Shown here: positions 39,534 through 49,300 of the stretch, in pieces
How the letters are laid out: every line of letters starts with the position of its first letter
How positions within the stretch are numbered: position 1 is the stretch's first letter
Source of the DNA: a virus
DNA: 62,985 bases
Reading direction: 5' to 3' (one strand)
IMG/VR virus record: IMGVR_UViG_3300034137_000009
Span: 1-62,985 of that record
Position numbers and translations under genes: made by a program
Notes under the pieces: generated by a model
The model's input: only the letters and a program-made list of their open reading frames with translations
Database searches by the model: none
What the model was told of the DNA's origin: nothing

Positions 39534-39722
39534 ATGGCCGCACCGCGTAAGAGGACATACGTCAACTGTCCAAACTGCAACGCCGAGATAAGCGTAACAA
39601 AAAGCAGCAAGGACAACGTAGTCTGTCCCGACTGTGACACGATCATCGCGCTCAGCGTGCTACACGACGGTCGACGCCTCCCACCACCGGTGGATGGGAG
39701 CAAGTTCGACATCATCGGCTAG
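39534..39722 (+). CDS. Zinc-ribbon miniprotein (62 aa)
   Basis: ATG at 39534 with GAGAGG upstream; the 39429 start is rejected because it falls in the hairpin. CPNC (12-15) and CPDC (31-34) with a beta-hairpin between is a classic zinc ribbon. It ends the plus-strand island; a terminator follows. Confidence 0.75.
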   Translation: MAAPRKRTYVNCPNCNAEISVTKSSKDNVVCPDCDTIIALSVLHDGRRLPPPVDGSKFDIIG

Positions 39723-39729
39723 AGCGACT

Positions 39730-39762
39730 CGACCCCCGCACCCGGTCAGGGTACGGGGGTCG
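39730..39762. terminator. Bidirectional terminator
   Basis: CGACCCCCG (39730-39738) pairs with CGGGGGTCG (39754-39762). Lies between the plus-strand island and the minus-strand lysis genes, so it can serve both. Confidence 0.8.
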
Positions 39763-39783
39763 AATCTTGCCACCCCAAGTGGT

Positions 39784-40263
39784 CTATTTCTTGACATACA
39801 CCTGACAGTTCACCTGCTTGATAGCAGCCGCGTATTCGCCAAATGCCTCGGCGTACTCCTGCCCGGCCTTTGTTCCGGCTGGTGTGTCGGACGCCCCGAT
39901 CTTACTCACACGCGCCAGGAGTGCGATGAACTCTCGGTTGTTGGTGTTGCGGTCCTCGCAGGTGTCGACGAGTGCCTTCTCTACCCTCACCTGGTTGGTG
40001 TTGATCGTGTGCTGCTGCAGGAAAAGCGCGACCCCGAACCCCGCCACGAGAAGGCCGGAACAGATGGCCTTGAGTCGATTCTTGCTAGCCTGCCGGTCGA
40101 TCTCTTCGCGTGTCGGTCGCGTCTCCACCGCGTGTGCCAGCGCGATGATGCTTGCGTTGAGCGCCTCGAGCTTTTCGGTCTGGTGCGCCAGCATGGCCGC
40201 GTCCATCGCAACGAATGACCCAACTGCCTTACGTCGTTCGGGAACGCCGGGAGGGGTTGGCAC
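39784..40263 (-). CDS. Membrane protein of the lysis cluster (159 aa)
   Basis: GTG at 40263 with AAGGAG 8-13 nt upstream. Cytoplasmic helical N-terminus with coiled-coil character, one hydrophobic segment near residues 66-83 (LKAICSGLLVAGFGVALFL), then a soluble domain with two Cys. Topology suits a spanin-like or signal-arrest protein, but neither is provable here. Confidence 0.6.
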   Translation of the reverse strand: MPTPPGVPERRKAVGSFVAMDAAMLAHQTEKLEALNASIIALAHAVETRPTREEIDRQASKNRLKAICSGLLVAGFGVALFLQQHTINTNQVRVEKALVDTCEDRNTNNREFIALLARVSKIGASDTPAGTKAGQEYAEAFGEYAAAIKQVNCQVYVKK

Positions 40264-40432
40264 GCGGTGTCTCCTTCAGCTTTTCTACGCGTTCCGCAAA
40301 GGCGCGGTTCGTCTCTTGCAGCTCCAATGCTACCCGGCGTAGGTCACCAAGGGTAGCATTGAGCATTATGTCCTGCGGCGAAGCGTACTCTTCCGAGGGC
40401 TTAGATCTGAACATCTGCCGCCACCACCCCAT
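40229..40432 (-). CDS. Small coiled-coil protein of the lysis cluster (67 aa)
   Basis: ATG at 40432 with AGAAGG upstream. DLRRVALELQETNRAFAERV forms a heptad-like helix with a basic tail. No membrane segment. Overlaps the next gene by 35 nt. Function unknown. Confidence 0.55.
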   Translation of the reverse strand: MGWWRQMFRSKPSEEYASPQDIMLNATLGDLRRVALELQETNRAFAERVEKLKETPRANPSRRSRTT

Positions 40433-40434
40433 GT

Positions 40435-40779
40435 CTACGACCTTCTGGTCGGAGTACGCTTGACAGGCTTAGCAGGGAAACGATCCTCGTCACTGAGAAC
40501 CTGTAGCGTCTCACCCATTAGCCGGTTGAGCTCCGTGAGGGGGGGTACAACTTCCTTACGGATCGTATCGTTGAGCGTCTGGTTTTGCTCGCGTAGGTTT
40601 CTATTCTCCTCGCGGAGCCTATCCCTCTCGCTGTTGGTACCGAGCTTGTCGAAGATGATCAGTGCGAGAACTACGGCAAATGGGCCACCCTTGAGTAGTG
40701 CGTCAAGGATGCCACTACCCGATGGATCAGCCGCCTGTGCGTAGACCCCGGCGGTTACAAGGCCGAGGTAGTGATGCAT
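40435..40779 (-). CDS. Membrane plus coiled-coil protein of the lysis cluster
   Basis: 114 residues; ATG at 40779, adjacent to the previous stop. One hydrophobic segment near residues 31-46 (GPFAVVLALIIFDKL), then a coiled coil (RDRLREENRNLREQN) and a basic tail. It resembles holin-like proteins of actinophages. Confidence 0.6.
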   Translation of the reverse strand: MHHYLGLVTAGVYAQAADPSGSGILDALLKGGPFAVVLALIIFDKLGTNSERDRLREENRNLREQNQTLNDTIRKEVVPPLTELNRLMGETLQVLSDEDRFPAKPVKRTPTRRS

Positions 40780-41079
40780 CTACCCGACCGGGACCAGTGT
40801 GTACTTCGACTCGCCACACACCTCGAGAACCTCCTTGGTGCGCTGCGTGTACGCCTGGCACACGGCGGTCAAAATCTCACCACCGATCTTTGTGTTGACC
40901 AGGTTCTCACGCTTGGCCTCTTCCTGACGAACAACCAGGGCGATCACTGAGATCCAGAGCACAAGTCCGATAATGCCGATCATCGTCACGATGTTACCCA
41001 GGCGACGCCGGGCGATGTTCGAGAGCTCAAGCTCCTCCCGAACCCTCGCCATCTCATCGCGCAGCATGGTGGTCGGCAT
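40780..41079 (-). CDS. Single-span membrane protein of the lysis cluster (99 aa)
   Basis: ATG at 41079. Charged helical N-terminus, a hydrophobic segment near residues 28-49 (NIVTMIGIIGLVLWISVIAL), then an outside domain with two Cys. It could be an accessory holin or antiholin. Confidence 0.6.
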   Translation of the reverse strand: MPTTMLRDEMARVREELELSNIARRRLGNIVTMIGIIGLVLWISVIALVVRQEEAKRENLVNTKIGGEILTAVCQAYTQRTKEVLEVCGESKYTLVPVG

Positions 41080-41081
41080 GT

Positions 41082-41819
41082 CTACAGCTTGGCGAGGATC
41101 GCGTTGAGCTTCGCGTCGAGGGCCTTCTGGTTGTCCTCGATCCGGGTGAAGGTGTCAGCGATGCTGATGTTCTCGGGGTCCTCGTCCAGCACCCTGCCGT
41201 TCTTGTCACGCTTGCGGACACCACCCGTGATCGTGAGCCGCAGCTCGTCGATCTCACGACGGAATGCGGCGGCGATCTGCCCCTCGGAGGTGTTGAGCTC
41301 CGCCTTGACCCACTCGCGGTCGGCCTGGTCCATCTTGTCACTCCTGTTCGTGTGGGTGGCGGCACCGATTGTGCCATTGCGGATCTTGTCGGCGACCCGC
41401 TTCACATCAGCGGCGCTTCCCTTGATCTCGAAGTGCATCTCGTCGTAGCCGATCAGCTGACGCACGACGCTCTCGAGCTCCAGGAGGATCTTCTTGATCT
41501 CTCGGAACTGTGCGGGGGTGAAGGTGCCGGAGACACCGTTCGGGTGGTCGGGGGCACGCCAGTCGATAGCGGTGCCACTGCCGTGACAGCTGATGTTGTT
41601 GGCGTTCCGGTTGAGCCGGAAGTTGTGACCCCAACAGCCGAAGCCATTTCCGAAGGGCTCCACGCGGTTATCGAGCTGTGCAACGAGGTAGCTGAACACC
41701 ACCGCCACGTCGCCCGACTTCACGCCGGCCGGGAACGGCTTACCCCGGTAGTAGAAGGGCTCGACGCCGATGTCGGATCGGTCAGACGAGGCGGGCCAGC
41801 CGTTGTAAGAGTAGTGCAT
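41082..41819 (-). CDS. Endolysin, M15-family peptidase
   Basis: 245 residues from ATG 41819 (GTG 41843 is possible). NISCHGSGTAIDWRAPDHPN and DEMHFEI are the M15 zinc-binding H, D and H motifs of VanY/L-Ala-D-Glu or D-Ala-D-Ala peptidases that cut cell-wall peptide stems. The C-terminal ~90 residues are helical (EWVKAELNTSEGQ, IRIEDNQKAL-type), perhaps for wall binding or oligomerisation. No second lytic domain and no LysB-type esterase is seen nearby. It follows the holin gene. Confidence 0.88.
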   Translation of the reverse strand: MHYSYNGWPASSDRSDIGVEPFYYRGKPFPAGVKSGDVAVVFSYLVAQLDNRVEPFGNGFGCWGHNFRLNRNANNISCHGSGTAIDWRAPDHPNGVSGTFTPAQFREIKKILLELESVVRQLIGYDEMHFEIKGSAADVKRVADKIRNGTIGAATHTNRSDKMDQADREWVKAELNTSEGQIAAAFRREIDELRLTITGGVRKRDKNGRVLDEDPENISIADTFTRIEDNQKALDAKLNAILAKL

Positions 41820-41820
41820 G

Positions 41821-42177
41821 TCAGCGACCTGCCGACTCGGCACCCTTGTCGTTGGCGGTCAGGTCGGGCTGTCCGAGACCAAAGCCGGCGGTCTTGTTGG
41901 CGACCACGCCAGCCACGCCGGTCGGCTTGAGGAAGCCGTAGTAGGCGACGATGCTGGACAGGAACGCGTTGGCCGTCTGCTCGACGAAGTTGCCGAAGTC
42001 GAAGCCCCCATCGGCGGCGGCAAGGTAGGCCAGCGAGCCGACGATAGCGGAGACGAGCAGGTTGAGAACGGACTTGAGGCCCTGGTTGGCGGTGCGCTTG
42101 CTGATCACCCCGACGATCAGCGGGACGAGCAGGCCGAGCCAGCGGGCCGCGTCCACGGGGTCGATGTTCTCAAACAC
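41821..42177 (-). CDS. Holin
   Basis: 118 residues; ATG at 42177. Hydrophobic segments near residues 14-26 (LGLLVPLIVGVIS) and 37-54 (SVLNLLVSAIVGSLAYLA), with a third weaker one near 65-85. Small multi-span protein directly upstream of the endolysin, as expected of a holin. The C-terminus is polar. Confidence 0.75.
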   Translation of the reverse strand: MFENIDPVDAARWLGLLVPLIVGVISKRTANQGLKSVLNLLVSAIVGSLAYLAAADGGFDFGNFVEQTANAFLSSIVAYYGFLKPTGVAGVVANKTAGFGLGQPDLTANDKGAESAGR

Positions 42178-42212
42178 TTGGGGACCTCCAGATCCTGTGT
42201 TGTCGGGCTAGG

Positions 42213-43493
42213 CTAGGCGTCGTCGGTCGGGGGGTCAACCACGGAGGGATCAAACCTCGGTAGCACGTCCCTAGCGTCCTCTGTAATGTCCACGACCTCC
42301 GCGACGATGTCCTTCTTCAGGCCATTGCGGTTGACATTCTCCAGCTTCTGCCGCAGTCTCTTGAGGCGCTCCTCAGCGTCGTCACGCTCGACCACGATGG
42401 TGGCAACGTGCTGTGTGTACGCCTCGTGTTCCTCGCGGGTAAGCCGGTGCGCCTCCTGCTCCTCGTGGAGCATGTGCCGCGTGTCACGCAACTCGAAACG
42501 AAGCTCCTCGATCTTGTCAATGAGCTTGTCGTAGCGCTCGGTAGGTGTTGTCACCGTGTACTCATAGGCCGCGTGGAACGTGCAGGCGATGGACGCCCAG
42601 GCCGGTGCCTGGCGATAGATCTGAACCTCACCGCCGGGGAAGATTCGCATCTCACAAGGTGTGCCATCAGCCATTGTAGAGAAGATGAGGTTGAGGTTCG
42701 GCCTGTAACCGACCGGCAGGGTGAACGCGGTTACCGCAGTTGTACCACCAGCAATGAGTCCACGCATGACGACAAGACCATCTGCGGTCTTGCGGAATCC
42801 CGAGGCGCCAAACCCAGCATCGCCGTAGTTAGACCATCCGTTAACAAAGGCGGGCTGTCCGGCGGCACCGAAGGCCCTCCATGCGGGGTCACCACCGGAA
42901 ATCCTCTCCCATGCAGACCAGCTACCAGCCTGTGTTGGATCACCCCCGGCGCAGTAGCGGGTCCAGCCGGGCTGATAGGCACCGTTGACAGTCATCTGCC
43001 AGGCGATCTGTCGCTGGTACGTTGTCCCGGTGGTCGGGTTGCTGTGGGCCATGACCTCGATGAGATACCAGTCCGTCGTAGGCATAGCCGACGAGTTGGC
43101 CGTCTCCCAAAACCCCGAGGTGTAGTTGGCGTTCGGGCTTGCACCCATCGTGGAAACCTCACCCGCTACCGGTGTCGAGCTGCCCCGGCCACGCGGAAGG
43201 CTACCGTCAACGTAGGGCAGAGCACCCACCACATCAGTGATGTACTTGTCACCCGACGGACCCTCTACACGAACGCGCTGTCCGTTGGCTGAGGGCTGCA
43301 GGCTACCCATGCTGACGTTGATCGGCGTGGTGTCACCCGCCATGAGCACCGACGCCTTGCGGGTGGCACGGTTGTAGGACTGCACAATACCGTACTGCAC
43401 CGCCGGGCGCAGTCTAGCGACCTCGGTCTGTGTGATCCGACGCACGGCGTCACGCAGACGCGTAGCAAAGGCAACGTCCTCAAAACCAGTCAT
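42213..43493 (-). CDS. Minor tail protein with head-fibre and coiled-coil domains
   Basis: 426 residues; ATG at 43493. Residues ~30-70 (YGIVQSYNRATRKASVLMAG) look like an OB/spike-type domain. Residues ~115-205 include WTRYCAGGDPTQAGSWSAW, a knob-type motif shared by phage fibre and pyocin proteins. ADGLVVMRGLIAGGTTAV, then FTLPVGYRP, is a fibre beta domain. The C-terminal ~100 residues are a long coiled coil (TREEHEAYTQHVATIVVERD). Likely part of the distal tail. Confidence 0.75.
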   Translation of the reverse strand: MTGFEDVAFATRLRDAVRRITQTEVARLRPAVQYGIVQSYNRATRKASVLMAGDTTPINVSMGSLQPSANGQRVRVEGPSGDKYITDVVGALPYVDGSLPRGRGSSTPVAGEVSTMGASPNANYTSGFWETANSSAMPTTDWYLIEVMAHSNPTTGTTYQRQIAWQMTVNGAYQPGWTRYCAGGDPTQAGSWSAWERISGGDPAWRAFGAAGQPAFVNGWSNYGDAGFGASGFRKTADGLVVMRGLIAGGTTAVTAFTLPVGYRPNLNLIFSTMADGTPCEMRIFPGGEVQIYRQAPAWASIACTFHAAYEYTVTTPTERYDKLIDKIEELRFELRDTRHMLHEEQEAHRLTREEHEAYTQHVATIVVERDDAEERLKRLRQKLENVNRNGLKKDIVAEVVDITEDARDVLPRFDPSVVDPPTDDA

Positions 43494-43494
43494 A

Positions 43495-46398
43495 TCAGCT
43501 CACCATCGTTACGCGCTTGCCCACCGGGTTCATCTTACCCAGGACTAGCGGAATAGAGAAGGACGACAGCAGAAAGCGGGTCGGATCGCCGGGGTTCGGG
43601 TCAGGATCACGGAACTCCACGATCTCACCGACCTCCAGCCACGGGAGCACGAGGGTCGACAGCGAAAGCTCGAACTCCTCAAGCGCGTGAATCTTCAGGA
43701 GTGAGTTAGCAACGTCGAGCGCCTGTGCCTGGGTCGTGATGAACGACGACGAGTACTCGTACACACGAGCACCGATCTTGTCAATCGAGGTAGGACTAGA
43801 GGCGCTAGTGTTCTTCGCCTCGGCGCTTACGGGGATGGTGTCAGACGACCCGCCAACGACGACGATGTGGTTGTAGAGACGTGCGTCACGTGTAGTCTTG
43901 GAGTAGGACTCTACGTTGCCATCACCGATAGAGGCCTTAGACCGCGACCTAGTCCTGGCAGCGGTGTAGAGTCCCGCCACGTCGGCATCGGTGAGCTGAC
44001 GGTTGTAGACCACCATCTCATCGTAGGCCGCACCCTTGTAGATATTCGAGTTTACCTGGCTGTTGTCCATAGCGTACAGGTAACCGCTGGTGTCAGCGCT
44101 GTAGAGAACGGTACCCGTCGGTACTGGATCACCGATGTTCCACCCACGAAGAGCGATAGTTCCGTTCGAGCGCTTGATGTTGATATTCCTGAAGTAGCCA
44201 TACCGCGTCTTGCTGGCCGCATCACCCTCACATGCGAGGTCGATGTTGTTGATGGTGCTACCTACGAGTCCCGCAAGACTAAGACGACGTGTTGCCCAGG
44301 CATTGACCGCGCCGGGCGGGGTGTCGTAAAAGGTAACACCGTTCTGATCCGAGGGATTTGGCACGCGGAGGGGGTTGGTAGAACTCTCGAGGTCAACGAA
44401 GTACTTGTCGGTCACATCATTGACGCGAATCTCATACTCGAGGTAGTCACCGGTCTGTACCGTGTAACCACCAATACCAAGACCCAGGTAGACGTACTTA
44501 TTAGTCACGGAGCCGTTGCTACCGGTTGTGGTAGAGAGCTGGAGCGCATTCACCCCGTGGTTCGACGGAAGGGCACCTACCGCACTGTCCGAGTACAGCG
44601 TTCCGTTGACGTAGCACTTGCCACGTCCGTTTGACTTGACGGCAAAGACAATGTGGACCCACTCGCCAGGCACGACAACCGGCCCATCCACGATGGAGGT
44701 CCAGCCGTCGTTCGGGGAGGCAAACAGGGCAATCTTGTTAACCATGCTGGCCGTCTGGGTGCCATTGGCAGTACCGAAGTGGTAAATGCAGTACGGTACG
44801 TTCGTCCAGCCGGGGTTGCCCTTGAAGAGGGGCTGAATCGCGTAGTCGGCCGGGGTAGGTCCGGGCCTGTACCACATCTCGATAGTGTACTCGGTCAGAG
44901 CAAGACGCGGGTCGTTCTGGACTACGAACAGATTGTTGGTGTTGAGCGACTCTACCGCCGTGTTACCGCTACCCGTCTCGGCTAGCGCACCGGCAACACC
45001 CATTCTCAGGCTAGATGGCGACTGGTAGACCCCGTCCACGCCGCGAAGGGATGAGTCACGAAGTACCGTACTGCCCTGTGACTCACCAAACCGCCAGTAG
45101 GCGAGCGGACGCAGGTCCATCACGGCCTCGGGGTACGCAGAGGTGGTGTAGACCGAGGAACCGGCCTCAAAGGTGAACACCGTGGGGCTCGTAGACGGGT
45201 CCCTGTATTCCTGCAGACGCATATACCCCTGGCCGTCAAAGAAGATCTCGTAACCGTACGCGGTAGCGATGTCGTTGCACGCATCCCAGCGCGGGGCACC
45301 ACGGTCGAAGCTGAACTCACGCTGGATCGTCTTGCCGGTGACCGGAAAGATAAACTTCGTGATCCCCGCGTTGAGTGCGATCGTACGGATGAGACCCTCG
45401 ACCGACTGCCCCGAGGTGAACGTCGTGTTTTGGGTGAACTTGCTAGTAAGCAGCTTCTTGGCGTAGTCACGTCCGGTGATCTGTACCGTGCCAGGGAAGT
45501 CCTGCGTTGTGATCTGGTCGATCATGAACTCGCCGACCTGCGTCTCCCAGCTCAGGTCCTGACCGCGAACGAACAGCCATTTGACGCCGTTGTTAATGAG
45601 AATACGTGCCTGTGTACCGGTCAGTCCAAAGTCATGAATGTGGACCCAGTGAGCCCCGTTGCCGTTCGGGTTTTCCTCAGCAAGGGCAGTGAATGCACTT
45701 GCATCATTTGAGAGTCTAGCAATAGGAACCGCTGTGCTGCGGTAGGAAGTTGGCACCGTACCGGAATCTGAGGAAAGCGTTTCCGTAGTCCAGCCGGCAG
45801 CGACCGGGTGGTTAGCCCCGGTTGGGGCGATGCTGTAACCAGTCTGCGTTCTAGTTGTACCGATGAGTGGGACGCTTGAGCTGGTGTTATCGTTGCCACT
45901 CGTAAACACCGAGATACCCGCATTGTAGCAGGCAACGGCAAGGGAACCCTTAGTAAGTGTGACACCACCACCGTCAAAGACTACGATGTCATAACCGTAG
46001 CACTGCTCGACGGTTGTAACAGAAGTCATAATCTTGACATTGGTGTAGCCCAGCGCCTGGATAGCGCCAACAAGTCCGGCACTACCACTCCACTCGACTA
46101 CCAAGATGCGTGGCTGACGCTTGACCCCTCGGTAGTTGATGCCACGGTAGGGCTTGATCACCTTGTCGTACCAGAACCCGCCCGGGTAGTTGTCCAGGCG
46201 GCCCGACAGGTTCTCGAGCGTGAGGTCGATGGCACGACGCTCGGAACGCCCCTGGTCGACGGAGACAGAACCGGCCGTCAGCGGTGCATCCCGCATCCAG
46301 ATGGTCGTACCATCTGACTCGTAGATGTCCACACGAGCGGTCGTGTAGGTAACCGCCGCCTCGACGGCCTCGGCGATGTGCAGGGGCGGGTTCGGCAC
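43495..46398 (-). CDS. Minor tail protein with LamG-like domain
   Basis: 967 residues; ATG at 46398, overlapping the upstream stop. N-terminal ~100 residues and the region near 300-370 (GEFMIDQITTQDFPGTVQIT, RDYAKKLL) are typical siphovirus baseplate beta domains. Around residues 500-630, YTIEMWYRPGP and GEWVHIVFAVKSNGRG form a concanavalin/LamG-like jellyroll often used for glycan binding. The C-terminal part returns to tail-hub character (EFELSLSTLVLPWLEVGEIV). Likely host-surface contact. Confidence 0.78.
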   Translation of the reverse strand: MPNPPLHIAEAVEAAVTYTTARVDIYESDGTTIWMRDAPLTAGSVSVDQGRSERRAIDLTLENLSGRLDNYPGGFWYDKVIKPYRGINYRGVKRQPRILVVEWSGSAGLVGAIQALGYTNVKIMTSVTTVEQCYGYDIVVFDGGGVTLTKGSLAVACYNAGISVFTSGNDNTSSSVPLIGTTRTQTGYSIAPTGANHPVAAGWTTETLSSDSGTVPTSYRSTAVPIARLSNDASAFTALAEENPNGNGAHWVHIHDFGLTGTQARILINNGVKWLFVRGQDLSWETQVGEFMIDQITTQDFPGTVQITGRDYAKKLLTSKFTQNTTFTSGQSVEGLIRTIALNAGITKFIFPVTGKTIQREFSFDRGAPRWDACNDIATAYGYEIFFDGQGYMRLQEYRDPSTSPTVFTFEAGSSVYTTSAYPEAVMDLRPLAYWRFGESQGSTVLRDSSLRGVDGVYQSPSSLRMGVAGALAETGSGNTAVESLNTNNLFVVQNDPRLALTEYTIEMWYRPGPTPADYAIQPLFKGNPGWTNVPYCIYHFGTANGTQTASMVNKIALFASPNDGWTSIVDGPVVVPGEWVHIVFAVKSNGRGKCYVNGTLYSDSAVGALPSNHGVNALQLSTTTGSNGSVTNKYVYLGLGIGGYTVQTGDYLEYEIRVNDVTDKYFVDLESSTNPLRVPNPSDQNGVTFYDTPPGAVNAWATRRLSLAGLVGSTINNIDLACEGDAASKTRYGYFRNINIKRSNGTIALRGWNIGDPVPTGTVLYSADTSGYLYAMDNSQVNSNIYKGAAYDEMVVYNRQLTDADVAGLYTAARTRSRSKASIGDGNVESYSKTTRDARLYNHIVVVGGSSDTIPVSAEAKNTSASSPTSIDKIGARVYEYSSSFITTQAQALDVANSLLKIHALEEFELSLSTLVLPWLEVGEIVEFRDPDPNPGDPTRFLLSSFSIPLVLGKMNPVGKRVTMVS

Positions 46399-49300
46399 TA
46401 CACGACCTCCTCGTAGGTGAAGCTCACCTTAGCGTGCTCGATGCCACCGGTACCGGCCATGCGCTCGGTCGACACGTTACCGAGGCTGATGAGCCAGTAG
46501 TCACGGAACGGAGACCGGAGGTAGTAAGCCTCACGGCTAGCCTTAATCGTCTCAAGCTCGCCGCGCTGAGTAGCAGCGGTGCGTCCATTAAGAGACTCGT
46601 GGATCGACGCGCTGATCGAACCGGACACACCCAGGTGGGTGCCGTAGTCCTTCTTGCGACCGCGACCGATGATGTTGAAGGTCTCCTCCTGGTACTCGTC
46701 TGTGAACGAGTCGGAAGTAACGTGGTCGAGGCGGTACACGCGGGCGGCGTCGTCGGGGTGAATCAGCCAGTAGTACTGCGTGTAGAGGACAGGCGTAGTC
46801 TGCGGCACCTTGTTGCCCTCCAGCGTGGCACCGAACCTCACGACCTCCTGCACCACGGCGTACTCGTAGGCTACCCCACTTGCGGGGTAGTAGTCGTCGA
46901 AGGTGTAGTTCGGCAGATCGAGGCGGTTCTCGTACACCAGACCCCAGACCCCGCCCACGCGACGACGGTACACCAACCAGCCGGTCCACTCCGTCTCGCG
47001 GGTGCCGTTCGTCCAGGTGATGCGAACCCGACCGAGATCGTTGAAGTTGGCTGCGTTGACGGTGAACGAACCTGCAGTCGGAATAGCGAAGGTAGTGGTG
47101 AAGGTGTTGGTTGCAGTCGACGAAAGCGCACCGGTGTCGCTGACCGTGACCTGCACCGTGTAGACTGTGTTGTTGACGAGGACGGTACCGCTGGGCGTGT
47201 ATGAGGTAGCCGCACTCGCTACGACGCCGGTGTCGTGAACAACGGTACTGCCGGCCCTGATCACCACACGGTAGTTGGCCTGTGCGCGGGTACCTGCGTA
47301 GGTCCAGCTAACGGTAGGCTGTCCGGACTGGATGGTCGAGGCATCGGCAGGTGCCGTGATGGCAACAGTCGGCGCGTCGTCGATGATGAAGGTCTGGTAT
47401 GCGGAGTACGCACCAAGGACATCATCGGAATCATAGAGTCGAACGCGCCAGCGCAGCAGTACACCCTTGTACTGGCTGGCGATAACGAACGTGTAGCCCT
47501 GGGCCGCGCCAGCCTGCTTGCCGGTGTCGTAGAGGACAACACCGTCGGAGTTGCGCTCGACCGTAGCCTGGAATGCAGTCTGCACATCGGTGGGCGACGT
47601 GTCACTGAAGTTCCAGTTTGTCGTCATGTTACCAGTAGTGCCGAACTGACGGATTGCACCACCCGTCGGGGTGAGGTTGATCGCCGTTGGCGGGTGGCTG
47701 ACGGTGAAGGTGTTGGTAGCCGTGTAGTCAGAGTACTGACCACCGCTCGTGTTGAGCGCACGGGCCCTGATGTACCACGTACCCTGGAACAGCTCGGCCG
47801 CACCGGAAACTGCCTCAGTGGTCGCACCGGAGACACGTGCGTCGCCGCCCGGCTCGAGAATGGTACGGAGGTTGGAGGTGAACGCCGCGTCGCGTGCGAT
47901 CTGGAACTCAGCACGCTGCGTGCTCTGTCCCGTACCCGATCCGGTAACGAGTATCAGACCAAGCGTCGGAAGGTCGGTGGTTACCGTCGCACCGGTCGTG
48001 GGGGTAAGGGTCGTGGGGGTCGGAGGAGTCGTGTAGAAGATCCTGTCAGGGGCGTATGAACCCTGAAGAGATGCATCCTTAGTCGCTACACTCCATACCC
48101 CACGTACGCCCCTCTCAAAGGCATTCGCGGGGATCGAAACGGAGGCCGCGGCACTCGTGATGAAGGTCTCTGTGGTAACAAAGATGCTACCGTTCCACCA
48201 GTACGGGGTTCCGGACACGGTGTAGCGCAGAGCGTATGCTGTCTGCGCGTCACCCTGCGGGTCGCTGTGCGTCCACGAGAACGTGTTGGCAACACGTGTG
48301 TCGAGTCCCGCACCATCTGCCGGTGCACCGAGAGTAGGTGCGTTCGGAGCCGAGTTGGAGTTGATGGCCTGGTCGGCAGCATAGGGACCGGTAAGACCAC
48401 CGGCATCCCTGGTAGAGACACTCCACACGTAGGAGCCGCCAGGCCACTTCCCGGCGGGGAAGGTGTATGCCGGGGTGGTGCTCGTGTTGTAGACCTCCGT
48501 CGACTGCCATGAGGCCGTAGTGACATTGTAGTACTCGTACGCACCGGCACCGAGCTTGCGACGGAAAGAGAACGCAGACTGCGTGTCGCCAGCGTCGGGG
48601 TCGCTCAGCGTCCAGGACGCGGTAAAGCCGTTGTTGTACGTGCCTGTCGAGTTAGCAGCGGGGGTGAGGTTGGTCGGTGCGTTCGGAGCCGTGTTGTTGG
48701 GCGGAATCGCCAGGGTGTACGTGTCGAAGGAGGTTCCGACGTAGGGAGTCGTAGCCGTTGAGTCAACGGGAACATTTCCACCGGGGAAGTTGGTCGTTGC
48801 GCGAAGGGGACCAACCTGCCCGGCCACGTTGTTGACGCCGCGATTGTGACCGTGTGGGAGTACCGGAGTAGATGTAGGCAGAGCCCCTAAAATCGCCGTA
48901 CTACCACTGAAGCTAGCAAAGGTACCAAGAAAGCGCACCAAAACACTGTCAGCTGGTACACCGGTCAGTGCTGGGAAGGCAACCTGTCCATTTGCATATG
49001 GGGTGTCGCGGTTAGCGGCAAGCCTGATAGCCGAGATGGGGGGAGGATTAGTAATAGCGATCACGGCACCCTGCGAACTTCCAGAGTTTGGTGCCGTAAG
49101 GGTTTCAGTAGCGCTCTGTGCAATCCTAGCAAGAATAAGCTCTAGATCGGTGCCAAGAAGACGACGTTCGAGCTCGGTCCAACCGGCCGGGGTTGCACCA
49201 GCGCCGGCCGAATCGAGAAGTAGGTGTGCAATGAGAAGCGTACCTTCATCGTGCGGGGGCATACCTGTGTCATTGTACTGGGCACCGATATTAGGTGCAG

